Of a DNA stretch of 64,000 nucleotides, positions 1 to 7,185 are shown piece by piece. The first letter of the stretch is position 1; each line of letters begins with the position of its first letter. The notes under the pieces are model-generated. The model saw only the letters and a list, made by a program, of their open reading frames with translations. It was not told the DNA's origin and did not search any database. The translations under genes and the position numbers were made by a program. The stretch comes from Microbacterium sp. TNHR37B (GTDB lineage: Bacteria > Actinomycetota > Actinomycetes > Actinomycetales > Microbacteriaceae): positions 806,001 through 870,000 of the forward strand of contig NZ_LQGV01000003.1 in NCBI RefSeq assembly GCF_001620065.1, given 5' to 3'.

Positions 1-1026
1 GAGCCCCTCCTGGGCGAGCGCCTCGATCGACTGCTCGATGTAGGGCGCCTGATCGAAGACGACGGTGAAACGCGCGTCGGCTCCGATCGCGTCCTGCAGC
101 TGCGGGATGACCGCGTTGACGCCGCGAGAGACGTCGACCGTGTTGGCGGCGGGGAGCTTGGTGATCGACAGGGTGAGGGCGGGCTTGCCGTCCACGCGCG
201 AGATGGACGTCACCGGGTCCTCGTCGAGGCGCACCGAGGCGACGTCGCCGATCGTGACCTCGCCGGCGGCGAACTGCTCGGCGGAGCTCGGCACGAGCGG
301 GAGCTTCTCGACCTCGTCGACGGAGGACAGCTTGGTACCGGTCTGCACCGTGAGGGTCTGATCGCCCTCGGTCACCGTCCCGCCGGGGAAGAGCACGCCG
401 TTCTGATCCAGCGCGTCGGTGATGGCGGTCTGGGTGTAGCCGTCGGCGGCGAGCTTCTTCTGGTCGGGCACGATCGTGACCCGCTGTCCCTTGCCGCCGA
501 TGATCGCGACGGCGCTCACTCCGTCGACGTCTTCGAGGTCGGGAACCACGCTCGCTTCCAGCTGCGCCTGGATCGTCTCCTCGTCGTCGTATCCCGTGAC
601 GGCGAGCGCGATCACGGGGAGGTCGTCGATCGAGAAGGACACCACGTTGGGCTCGACGCCGTCGGGCAGGTCGCTCTTGATCCGGTTGATGGCCTGGAGG
701 ATCTTCTGCTCGGCGGTGGCGAGGTCGGTGCCGTAGGTGAAGGACGCCTGGATGATCGACGCGTTGGTGGTGCTGGTGGCGGTCGTCGACTCCAGGCCGG
801 GGATGCCCTGGATCGCCGTTTCGATCGGCGTCGACACGTCATTGTTGACGACATCCGGCGAGGCGCCCGGGTAGGTCGTGAGCACCGAGAGCTGGGGGAA
901 CTCGATCGACGGGATGAGCTCCTGCTTGAGGTTCGTCAGCGCGAGGCCGCCGAAGACGGCCGCAACGATCGTGATGAGGGCGATGAGCGCACGGTTCTTG
1001 AGGCTCAGGACGGCGAGATTCGACAC
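1..1026 (-). CDS. RND-family efflux permease, N-terminal part (cut by window edge)
   Basis: The first 342 codons of a large inner-membrane RND (AcrB/CusA-like, HAE1) permease, which would export drugs or other hydrophobic compounds using the proton gradient. The GTG start at 1026 reads VSNLAVLSLKNRALIALITI: a short cytoplasmic lead followed by TM1. The usual RND porter features follow: ELIPSIEFPQLSV, then TYPGASPDVVNNDVSTPIETAIQGIPG and a PN1/PN2-like region to about residue 340. An AAAGGG Shine-Dalgarno lies just upstream. The rest, including the TM4 charge relay, lies beyond the window. No adaptor or outer-membrane gene is visible, as expected for an actinobacterium. Confidence 0.85.
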   Translation of the reverse strand, partial: MSNLAVLSLKNRALIALITIVAAVFGGLALTNLKQELIPSIEFPQLSVLTTYPGASPDVVNNDVSTPIETAIQGIPGLESTTATSTTNASIIQASFTYGTDLATAEQKILQAINRIKSDLPDGVEPNVVSFSIDDLPVIALAVTGYDDEETIQAQLEASVVPDLEDVDGVSAVAIIGGKGQRVTIVPDQKKLAADGYTQTAITDALDQNGVLFPGGTVTEGDQTLTVQTGTKLSSVDEVEKLPLVPSSAEQFAAGEVTIGDVASVRLDEDPVTSISRVDGKPALTLSITKLPAANTVDVSRGVNAVIPQLQDAIGADARFTVVFDQAPYIEQSIEALAQEGL

Positions 1027-1146
1027 GGGTGGCCCTTTGGGTGCGAGACGAGAGGGATACAGGAATGTATCCGTTCCATCCTCCCACCCTCCCCCGCTCA
1101 TCCCCTCCGACTCAGGGAGGAATCACGGTCGTACCGCGGGAGGAGA

Positions 1147-1524
1147 TCAGCGTGTGAAAGCGCCGCCGATCATGAGGCCGATGGCAGCGGCCACCACGCA
1201 CGCACCGAGCGTGCCGAGGAGGTTGACCCAGGCCCATTCCGCTCGCCCGCGCTGACGAAGGAGCACGGTCTCGACCGAGACGGTGCTGAAGGTCGTGAAG
1301 CCGCCCAGCACGCCGATTCCCCCGATGGCGAGCCACATCGCGCCGATCAGGGGCGACAGGCCGGTGAGGATCCCCAGGGCGAACGAGCCCACGACATTGA
1401 CGACGAGGATGCCGACCGGGAAGGCGTCACGCCGTCCCCTCATGATCAGGCCGTCGACGAGGTAGCGGGCGCCCGCCCCGACTCCGCCGCCGACCACCAG
1501 CCAGAGGAAGTCCCCGCCGCTCAT
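1147..1524 (-). CDS. crcB: Fluoride channel CrcB/Fluc, second copy
   Basis: A 125-residue protein of the CrcB/Fluc family, small dual-topology channels that let fluoride leave the cytoplasm. Four hydrophobic helices are visible. The family signatures NVVGSFALG (about residue 43) and GGFTTFST (about residue 74, the phenylalanine-box and Na+-site region) are intact. The ATG overlaps the stop of the upstream crcB by four bases (ATGA), so the two are translationally coupled. Paired crcB genes are common in actinobacteria and may form heterodimers; that assembly is inference here. Confidence 0.93.
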   Translation of the reverse strand: MSGGDFLWLVVGGGVGAGARYLVDGLIMRGRRDAFPVGILVVNVVGSFALGILTGLSPLIGAMWLAIGGIGVLGGFTTFSTVSVETVLLRQRGRAEWAWVNLLGTLGACVVAAAIGLMIGGAFTR

Positions 1525-1952
1525 TCCGCATCTCCCGGGGCCGGCGCCGCGCCCGCCGGCGAGGCGAACCGGCGACCCACCACGAGGCCCCACGCCGCGG
1601 CGATGACCCCGCCGAGGACCGACACCGCGACCAGCGCGAGGCCGACCACGGGAGCGGCGCCCGCCGTGGAGACCGCTTGCACCGCGAACGCGCTGTAGGT
1701 CGTGAACCCGCCCATCACTCCGGTGCCGAGGAACAGTCGCCAGCGGGGGTGACGCTCGGTGAGCGAGGCGACCACGACGCCCAGCAGGAAGGACCCGAGC
1801 AGGTTCACCGCGAGCGTCACCCCCGGAACCACGAGCGCGGGCGCGTGCTCGGGAACCGCGAGGGTGAGGGCGGCGCGCGCGGCAACCCCCGCCGCCCCGC
1901 CGCACACCACGAGCAGCAACGCGAGCGGATCAAACCAGCGTGGGTGTGTCAC
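1521..1952 (-). CDS. crcB: Fluoride channel CrcB/Fluc, first copy
   Basis: A 143-residue CrcB/Fluc fluoride channel with four hydrophobic segments and the motifs NLLGSFLLG and GGFTTYSAF. An in-frame GTG exists at 1961, but a -10-like TAACGT (1960-1965, minus strand) overlaps it and sits seven bases before GTG 1952. I therefore take 1952 as the start of a leaderless message. It has a longer, Ala/Pro/Gly-rich C-terminus than its partner. No fluoride riboswitch fits upstream, because the topoisomerase gene ends only 21 bases away. Confidence 0.92.
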   Translation of the reverse strand: MTHPRWFDPLALLLVVCGGAAGVAARAALTLAVPEHAPALVVPGVTLAVNLLGSFLLGVVVASLTERHPRWRLFLGTGVMGGFTTYSAFAVQAVSTAGAAPVVGLALVAVSVLGGVIAAAWGLVVGRRFASPAGAAPAPGDAE

Positions 1953-1973
1953 GACCCACACGTTAGGGCCGGA

Positions 1974-2936
1974 TCACCCCAAAAGCAGCGCGCGGATCGC
2001 CGACTCGGGCGAGAGAGAGGTGTCCAGGAGCCTGCCCTTGCGGTACGCGTCGAAGACTCGCGGGTCGATGTAGGAGCTCCGCGCGACCGCGGGAGTGTTG
2101 CCGAGGGCCTCGGCCGTCGCCCGCACGGCCATAAGCTCGGCGCGCTTGCGATCGGACGTGGTGGCGGCGGCGCCCAGACCCGCCAGCGCGTCCGCGGCGA
2201 GGATCGTCCCGCGCAGCGTCCGGAAGTCCTTGGCGGTGAAGGCGCCGCCGGTCATCGCGCGCACATAGGCGTTGACCTCGCGCGGCGTCAGAGCGACGCG
2301 GCGGCGACCACGGACAAACGCCAGCAGGGGCGATCCCGGACGCCCGGCGGCCATGAGCGCGATGGCGACGGCGAGGTCGTCGTCATCCACCTCGAGCTGC
2401 TGGCGTTTGCCGCTCTTCCCGGGAAAGCGCAGGCTCGTGACGCTCCCCTCGACCGATGCGTCGCGCCTCTTGAGCGTGGTGAGCCCGCGACTGCCGTGCC
2501 GTTCGAGGTATCGTTCCGAGCCCACACGCGGAGCCGCCTGGTCAAGGAGACGGAACGCCGCCGCCAACACTCTCTCGCGATCGAGGTCGTCACGGCGGAG
2601 CGAGGTGGTCACTCGCGCGCGGGCCCGCGGCAGCGACTCCGCCAGCTGGAGCGCGCGGGCGTACTTCCCCTTGTCGCGGCCGGCCGACCAGCGCGGGTGG
2701 TACAGGTACTGCAGGCGGCCGGCTTCATCGACGCCGGTCGCTTGGATGTGGCCGTTCGCGTTCGCGCAGATCCAGACGTCCTGCCATGCCGGCGGGATGA
2801 CGAGAGCGACCACGCGCTCGCGCTCCCCGGTCGGCAGGGCGTTTCCGTCGGCGTCCACGTAGCGGAACCCCGTTCCGGAGCGCAGCCGTCGATATCCGAG
2901 GTCCACGCCCGGGCGCACACGTGCAAGCCTCGGCAT
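1974..2936 (-). CDS. DNA topoisomerase IB (eukaryotic/poxvirus type)
   Basis: A 320-residue type IB topoisomerase, which relaxes supercoils through a 3'-phosphotyrosine intermediate without ATP. The N-terminal domain carries VIPPAWQDVWIC and GHIQATGVDEAGRLQYLYHP. The catalytic domain carries KDFRTLRGT and NTPAVARSSYIDPRV, where Tyr289 is the expected nucleophile and the arginines in KDFRTLR and ARSSY belong to the active site. The length fits bacterial TopIB (about 310-370). A GAAAGG Shine-Dalgarno precedes the ATG by eight bases. Confidence 0.93.
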   Translation of the reverse strand: MPRLARVRPGVDLGYRRLRSGTGFRYVDADGNALPTGERERVVALVIPPAWQDVWICANANGHIQATGVDEAGRLQYLYHPRWSAGRDKGKYARALQLAESLPRARARVTTSLRRDDLDRERVLAAAFRLLDQAAPRVGSERYLERHGSRGLTTLKRRDASVEGSVTSLRFPGKSGKRQQLEVDDDDLAVAIALMAAGRPGSPLLAFVRGRRRVALTPREVNAYVRAMTGGAFTAKDFRTLRGTILAADALAGLGAAATTSDRKRAELMAVRATAEALGNTPAVARSSYIDPRVFDAYRKGRLLDTSLSPESAIRALLLG

Positions 2937-3005
2937 ACGCTCAGCCTTTCACGCGCACGAACGGAACAGGGGAGGAAGAGGAACGGGAATCGGTGAGCAG
3001 AGGAA

Positions 3006-3275
3006 TCAGTGATGGCGGAGCATGGAGATCAGCTCGGACTTGCGCTTGTCGGAGTAGCCCGTGAGCCCGAGCTCCTTCGCGCGGCCGCGGAGATCCTTGA
3101 CCGTCCATTCCTCGTAGTCTCCCGAGGATCCGCCGCGCTTCCCGACCGCCGAGCGCCCGTCACGAGCGGCGGCATTGGAGATGCGCGCTGCCTTCTCTTT
3201 CGATGCTCCGTCTTTGCGAAGCTCCTCGTACAGTTCCGGATCCTTCAGACTGTTCGATCCGCGTCCTGCAGGCAT
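3006..3275 (-). CDS. Small basic protein with Rho-N/SAP-like C-terminal domain (DUF7218-like)
   Basis: An 89-residue charged protein. The N-terminal part (PAGRGSNSLKDPELYEELRKDGASKEKAARISNAAA) resembles a short helical motif common in small actinobacterial proteins. The C-terminal part (WTVKDLRGRAKELGLTGYSDKRKSELISMLRHH) is a SAP/Rho-N-like helix-extended-helix fold expected to contact nucleic acid. A strong AAGGAGG Shine-Dalgarno lies seven bases before the ATG. Function is unknown; a role in DNA or RNA binding is inference from the fold. Confidence 0.85.
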   Translation of the reverse strand: MPAGRGSNSLKDPELYEELRKDGASKEKAARISNAAARDGRSAVGKRGGSSGDYEEWTVKDLRGRAKELGLTGYSDKRKSELISMLRHH

Positions 3276-3541
3276 GGGTGACCTCCTTCGACGCCTCCGA
3301 CGCTAACGGGCCGGGACGACCGGCCGCACGGGGCTTGACGGGATGCACCGACAGGGCTAATCGACGTCGTCAGGGGCGGCGGCTGCCGCGGGGGCCGGCG
3401 ACGAGGTCGACCTCGTCCTGCGCGTTACCACCGCGCCGCTCGCATCGTCAAGGGTCTGGGGCCGGGCGGAGCGCGGGCTCTATCGTCGTTGCGTCGGACC
3501 CTTACCGTCGTCCCGTGGGTCCCGAGAATGGAGCACCGAAC

Positions 3542-3706
3542 ATGAACATCGCCCTCCTCATCATCATCGTGGTGGCCATCGTGCTGGCGATCGTCGGCGG
3601 TATGAACGCCGCGCTGAACTGGCTGCTGTGGGTCGCCCTCATCGTCGGCGTGATCGCGCTGATCGCGTTCCTGCTGCGCCTCGTGCGTGGTGGCAGCCGC
3701 ACCTGA
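3542..3706 (+). CDS. Small hydrophobic membrane protein (54 aa)
   Basis: A 54-residue protein that is nearly all hydrophobic: one helix at about residues 3-22 (IALLIIIVVAIVLAIVGG), a short MNAALNW turn, a second helix at about 27-46, then a basic tail LRLVRGGSRT. It is probably a two-helix membrane protein with its tail in the cytoplasm. A GGAG lies about eight bases upstream of the ATG, and a strong hairpin follows at once, as expected for a monocistronic gene. Family unrecognised. Confidence 0.7.
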   Translation: MNIALLIIIVVAIVLAIVGGMNAALNWLLWVALIVGVIALIAFLLRLVRGGSRT

Positions 3707-3726
3707 TCCGCCGTCTCGAACGACAT

Positions 3727-3766
3727 CGTCGAGGGGCACTTCGCGCAAGCGGGGTGCCCCTCGACG
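3727..3766. terminator. Bidirectional hairpin terminator
   Basis: A perfect 13-bp stem (CGTCGAGGGGCAC and its complement) with a 14-base loop lies between two convergent genes. There is no long U tract, as is usual in high-GC actinobacteria. It probably serves both strands. Confidence 0.75.
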
Positions 3767-3776
3767 TGCGTCAACG

Positions 3777-4556
3777 TCATTCCGCGGGGAGGGTCTCGGC
3801 GTAGAACCGCAGCGCCGCCCGCACGAAGGCGGCACCCGCCGCTCCGCCGTACGTCGCCCCGAACCGCTCATCAGCCACATACAGGTCGGCGAGCCCCTCC
3901 AGGTAGGCGCGAAGGCCTCCGGCATCGGAGTCGCTCCGGGCGGCCGGCGTGCCGGGCACCTGCGACAGCCACCTGACGTGACGGACGGCGAGCGCCTGAG
4001 CGTCGGGCCCTGCGGCGTCGATGCCGCGATTCGCGGCGTCGATCCACTCGGCGGCCAGTAGCGCCGCCTCGCGTTGGAACTCCTTCTTCTCCTCGCCTCC
4101 CGCCTCGCGCCACCAGCGGTCGCTCTGCGCGTACGCGTCGCGACCCCAGCGCTCCTCCACCTCCTTTCGATAGACGGTGTGGTCGAATCCGTCGAACATC
4201 TGCTCTGCCATCGGCTCTTCTCCTCTCTGTCTGGCCTGAAGGGTCGACTCGACCGACGCGATCTGCCGCGCCAGCCGGTCTCGCTCCGCCTCGAGCCACC
4301 GGAGGTGGCCCTCCAGCGCGTCCCGCTCGGAGGTCGCCCGCGTGAGGACGTCTCCGATCTGCGGGAGGCTCAGCCCGAGCTCCCGCAGCAGCAGGATCCG
4401 CTGCAGGCGCACGAGCGCATCCGCGTCGTAGTGGCGCATGCCGCCCGGCCCCACTCGCGAGGGCGGGAGCAGGCCCACCGCGTCGTAGTGGCGGAGCGTG
4501 CGGCTCGTGGCCCCCGTGAGTCGCGAAACCTCGTGAATCGATCGTTCCTGCGTCAT
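3777..4556 (-). CDS. MerR-family regulator with TipAS-type effector domain
   Basis: A 259-residue TipA-like regulator. The MerR winged helix-turn-helix spans about residues 5-70 (IHEVSRLTGATSRTLRHYDAVGLLPPSRV). A dimerisation coiled coil spans about 75-115. A TipAS-type C-terminal domain (about 120-255) follows: MFDGFDHTVYRKEVEERWG ... WWREAGGEEKKEFQREA ... ADERFGATYGGAAGAAFVRAAL. In Streptomyces TipAL that domain binds thiopeptides and other multidrug ligands. The ATG at 4556 is chosen because a 19-bp-spaced MerR-type promoter places the transcript start almost on it. Longer in-frame starts would lie upstream of that promoter. Divergent from the DUF4097-PadR operon. Confidence 0.92.
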   Translation of the reverse strand: MTQERSIHEVSRLTGATSRTLRHYDAVGLLPPSRVGPGGMRHYDADALVRLQRILLLRELGLSLPQIGDVLTRATSERDALEGHLRWLEAERDRLARQIASVESTLQARQRGEEPMAEQMFDGFDHTVYRKEVEERWGRDAYAQSDRWWREAGGEEKKEFQREAALLAAEWIDAANRGIDAAGPDAQALAVRHVRWLSQVPGTPAARSDSDAGGLRAYLEGLADLYVADERFGATYGGAAGAAFVRAALRFYAETLPAE

Positions 4557-4563
4557 GCGCCTC

Positions 4564-4594
4564 ACGTTACGAGTTGACGTAACGTCAACGGCAA
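4564..4594 (-). promoter_or_regulatory. MerR-type promoter with operator in a 19-bp spacer
   Basis: On the minus strand TTGCCG (4589-4594) and TAACGT (4564-4569) are separated by exactly 19 bp. A perfect dyad GTTGACGT-A-ACGTCAAC (4573-4589) fills most of the spacer. Overlong 19-bp spacers that the activator distorts are the hallmark of MerR-controlled promoters, so autoregulation is likely. The -10 ends seven bases before the ATG, so the message is probably leaderless. Confidence 0.75.
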
Positions 4595-4624
4595 GCGCGT
4601 CGAGCGATCTCACAGGCAGACCTC

Positions 4625-4680
4625 TTGACAGAATCGAGATATATCGTGTTAGTGTCTGAACACGCGATATATCTCGATTC
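4625..4680 (+). promoter_or_regulatory. Promoter and long inverted-repeat operator of the DUF4097-PadR operon
   Basis: A consensus -35 TTGACA (4625-4630) is followed by two perfect 16-bp inverted arms, GAATCGAGATATATCG (4631-4646) and its complement (4665-4680), around an 18-base centre. The first arm fills the promoter spacer and the second lies near the transcription start, so bound repressor would block RNA polymerase. The operon encodes a PadR regulator, which makes autorepression the obvious inference. Confidence 0.72.
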
Positions 4681-4702
4681 GCGCAGAACTGAGGAGAGAC
4701 CA

Positions 4703-5569
4703 ATGACCCTGGAGAAGTGGATCATCCACCCGGGAGAGACGCGCGTCATCGACATCGAGGGCGTCCGCAAGCTGAAGGTCGGGCTCGTCGGCGGCCAGGT
4801 GGACGTCGTCGCCCACGACGAACCGGGCGTGCGCATCGAGGTGCACGGCGTGACGACGAAAGACCTCCGTATCGAGGCCACCGGCGATGTCGTCGAGATC
4901 GACCACGCGCAGTTGCGGTGGGACAACTTCCTCGAGGTGTTCCGCAACTTCGGCACCGGGGGCCCCAAGGCGGAGATCTCCGTCGCGGTGCCGCGAGGGA
5001 TCGCCGTCAACCTGGGAGTCGTGAGCGCCAGCGCGCTGGTCTCGGGGCTCGCCACCGACGTGAAGCTCAGCACCGTCTCCGGCGACGTCATCCTCGACGG
5101 CCACACGGGCGACGTATCGGTCAACGCCGTCTCGGGTGACGTGCAGATCCGTGCGTTGGAGGGCGCGCTCAGCGCCAACTCGGTCTCGGGCGACGTCGCG
5201 GCGACCGGGCGCCTGCGGAAGGCCTCGATCGACACCGTGTCCGGAGCGATGCTCGTCGACTCGGTCGGACGGCTCAACGCCGTCAATCTCAACACCGTGA
5301 GCGGCGACGCCACGGTCCGCCTCGACGACGATCTGGCCGCCAACTACGTGCTCCGCAGCGTGAGCGGACGCGTGACCGTCGACGGCATCAAGCGCTCCGG
5401 TTCCGGTCCCACGAACTACGCCGACTCGGTGGGCGAGCTGGCGGGGAGCTTCGTCGACGTCCGCGCCAACTCGGTCTCGGGCGATATCACCGTGCTCCGC
5501 CGCGCCCGCGCCCACCTGGCGGGCGACGGCGCCACGGGCACCGACGCCCCTGCCCCGGAGGAGTGGTGA
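4703..5569 (+). CDS. DUF4097 beta-strand-repeat protein
   Basis: A 288-residue protein of the DUF4097 (adhesin-like, beta-helix) family. After an N-terminal strand region, the core repeats a VSGD-type motif about seven times (TVSGDVIL, AVSGDVQI, SVSGDVAA, TVSGAMLV, TVSGDATV, SVSGRVTV, SVSGDITV), each repeat being one turn of a predicted right-handed beta-solenoid. No signal peptide or membrane helix is seen, so it is cytosolic. The ATG at 4703 has a GAGGAGAG Shine-Dalgarno. It is followed after one base by a PadR gene, a partnership often seen in actinobacteria. Its biochemical role is unknown. Confidence 0.88.
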   Translation: MTLEKWIIHPGETRVIDIEGVRKLKVGLVGGQVDVVAHDEPGVRIEVHGVTTKDLRIEATGDVVEIDHAQLRWDNFLEVFRNFGTGGPKAEISVAVPRGIAVNLGVVSASALVSGLATDVKLSTVSGDVILDGHTGDVSVNAVSGDVQIRALEGALSANSVSGDVAATGRLRKASIDTVSGAMLVDSVGRLNAVNLNTVSGDATVRLDDDLAANYVLRSVSGRVTVDGIKRSGSGPTNYADSVGELAGSFVDVRANSVSGDITVLRRARAHLAGDGATGTDAPAPEEW

Positions 5570-5570
5570 G

Positions 5571-6209
5571 ATGAGTCCGGTCTTCTCTCACGGCGACCTC
5601 CGCCTCTACCTGCTGCGACTGCTCGACGAGGCGCCGCGTCATGGCTACGACCTCATGCAGGCGCTGTCGGACCGCACCGGCGGCACCTACACGCCCAGCG
5701 CCGGCACGATCTATCCCCGCCTCGCCAAACTCGAGGAGGAGGGGTTCGTGACGAAGACGGTGGACGGCCGCAAGACGGTCTACGAGATCACCGATGCCGG
5801 CCGGGCCGAAGTGGCCGCCCGCGCCGCCGATCTCGAGGGGATCGAGGCCGGGCTCGCCGACAGCGTGCGTCTGATCGCTGACGAAGTGCGCGGGAGCGTC
5901 CGCGAAGCGATGAAGAGCCTCCGGGCCGATCTGGCTGCCGCCGCGGAAGCCGATCGCCGGGGCGGCGCGTCGCGCCCTCCGTCCCCACCATCGAGCACCG
6001 CACGACCGGCGGACGACGCGCGGGTCACATCGCGGGAACAGCTGCGGCGCGCCGATGCCGCCGTGTCGGAGTTCCGCGCCGCGGTCCGCGCCGATCTGCG
6101 CACCCACGTCGCGCGCGGAGGAACGCTGTCGAGTGCCGCGGTGGATGAGCTCACCAGCGCCCTCGACGTCGCGCACCGCGCGCTCACTGCCGCGCTACAC
6201 GGCCGGTGA
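5571..6209 (+). CDS. PadR-family transcriptional regulator
   Basis: A 212-residue PadR regulator. The N-terminal winged helix (about residues 1-85) reads LRLYLLRLLDEAPRHGYDLMQALSDRTGG, then the signature SAGTIYPRLAKLEEEGFVTKTVDGRKTVYEITDAGR. The C-terminal half is a long, Ala/Arg-rich helical dimerisation region with a Pro/Ser-rich insert near residue 145. It begins one base after the DUF4097 stop and is surely co-transcribed. The probable target is the 16-bp inverted repeat at 4631-4680. Confidence 0.92.
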   Translation: MSPVFSHGDLRLYLLRLLDEAPRHGYDLMQALSDRTGGTYTPSAGTIYPRLAKLEEEGFVTKTVDGRKTVYEITDAGRAEVAARAADLEGIEAGLADSVRLIADEVRGSVREAMKSLRADLAAAAEADRRGGASRPPSPPSSTARPADDARVTSREQLRRADAAVSEFRAAVRADLRTHVARGGTLSSAAVDELTSALDVAHRALTAALHGR

Positions 6210-6241
6210 CCTGCGGCCGCGATGACGAGCGGGCGCGAGGC

Positions 6242-6775
6242 TCAGCCGTCGGGCCAGAGCTCCTCGTCGTCCCGGGCCGGCTCCTCGAGCGGGACGACGA
6301 GGACCGGCCGGGACTGACGGTGCGCCAGCCGAGCGGCGACAGAGCCGGTGAAGAACTCGCGCATCGTCTCGCCGAAGCCCCGGCGGCGGGTGCCGACGAC
6401 GATGAGCCGCGCCTCGGCGCGGTCCGCGAGCTTCGCGATCGCCAGGGCGGGATCGCCGACGAGCGACACCACGGACCATTCCACGTCGCTGCCCTCGAGC
6501 ACCGCGGACGTCCGCTCGCGCACTTTGGCGGCCTGGCGCTCTCCCGCGGCGAGCTCCAGGTCGATGGGAGCCGTGTGCACGTAGCCGTCGGGATCCTCGT
6601 AGGTGACGAACCGGGTGACATCGACGTGGGCCACCAGCAGGGGAGTCGAGAAGAGTCGCGCGTAGCGGGCCGCTTCGCGCAGCACACGCTCCGGCTGATC
6701 GGGGATGACACCGACGATCACAGCCCGCTGCGGCACATCGCGGGCCTCCGGAAGGTTCGGGGTCTCGTCACTCAT
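6242..6775 (-). CDS. Universal stress protein (UspA-like)
   Basis: A 177-residue single-domain Usp protein with the alpha/beta nucleotide-binding fold: AVIVGVIPDQPERVLREAARYARLFSTPLLVAHVDV at the start, and LIVVGTRRRGFGETMREFFTGSVAARLAHRQSRPVLVVP at the end. The glycine loop near residues 137-155 is close to the ATP-binding G-x2-G-x9-G(S/T) pattern, but its spacing is irregular, so ATP binding is uncertain. The ATG at 6775 has a GGAG Shine-Dalgarno. Convergent with the PadR gene. Confidence 0.9.
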   Translation of the reverse strand: MSDETPNLPEARDVPQRAVIVGVIPDQPERVLREAARYARLFSTPLLVAHVDVTRFVTYEDPDGYVHTAPIDLELAAGERQAAKVRERTSAVLEGSDVEWSVVSLVGDPALAIAKLADRAEARLIVVGTRRRGFGETMREFFTGSVAARLAHRQSRPVLVVPLEEPARDDEELWPDG

Positions 6776-6983
6776 GGTCGATCTCCGTTCCCGGCGTCGT
6801 CGCTCGGCGGAGCCCACCGCCGCCGTCGGCTGACCTCGCGCGCGCAGGCCCTCAGAGGGGACCGACGGCGAGCCGTGCGGGGCTCCGTGTTATCCTGAAT
6901 GCTACTCTTCCCGGCCGCGTGCCGGACCGTTTTCGACGGGCGCTGCCGAACAAGCCCGTGACTCAGAAATGAGGGGGTCTCGC

Positions 6984-7163
6984 ATGGGGCGTGGCCGTCA
7001 GAAGGCGAAGCACACAAAGATCGCTCGCGAACTCAAGTACGACACCTACAACCCGAACTTCTCCGCCCTGGAGAAGGAGCTCGGGCACCACGACGACGAC
7101 CAGTACGTCGACAAGTGGGCGGATCAGTACGCCGACGACGAGGACGAGCTCGAAAAGGCGTGA
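6984..7163 (+). CDS. DUF3073 family protein
   Basis: A 59-residue protein with the invariant actinobacterial DUF3073 start MGRGRQKAKHTKIARELKY, then an acidic tail (DDDQYVDKWADQYADDEDELEKA). The family is nearly universal in Actinobacteria and of unknown function. The basic head and acidic tail suggest nucleic-acid or ribosome contact, which is inference. The ATG at 6984 follows a GAGGGGG Shine-Dalgarno, which decides it over an in-frame ATG at 6969. Confidence 0.93.
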   Translation: MGRGRQKAKHTKIARELKYDTYNPNFSALEKELGHHDDDQYVDKWADQYADDEDELEKA

Positions 7164-7185
7164 TCGCCCTTTCCCTCCTCCGTCG

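Noticed and set aside
1960..1980. Fluoride riboswitch before crcB
   Set aside because: Only 21 bases separate crcB1 from the topoisomerase gene, and crcB1 seems leaderless, so no aptamer fits.
4557..4703. N-terminal extension of the TipA-like regulator to 308 residues
   Set aside because: The extension would cross the promoter and operators of both divergent units and lacks the MerR start pattern.
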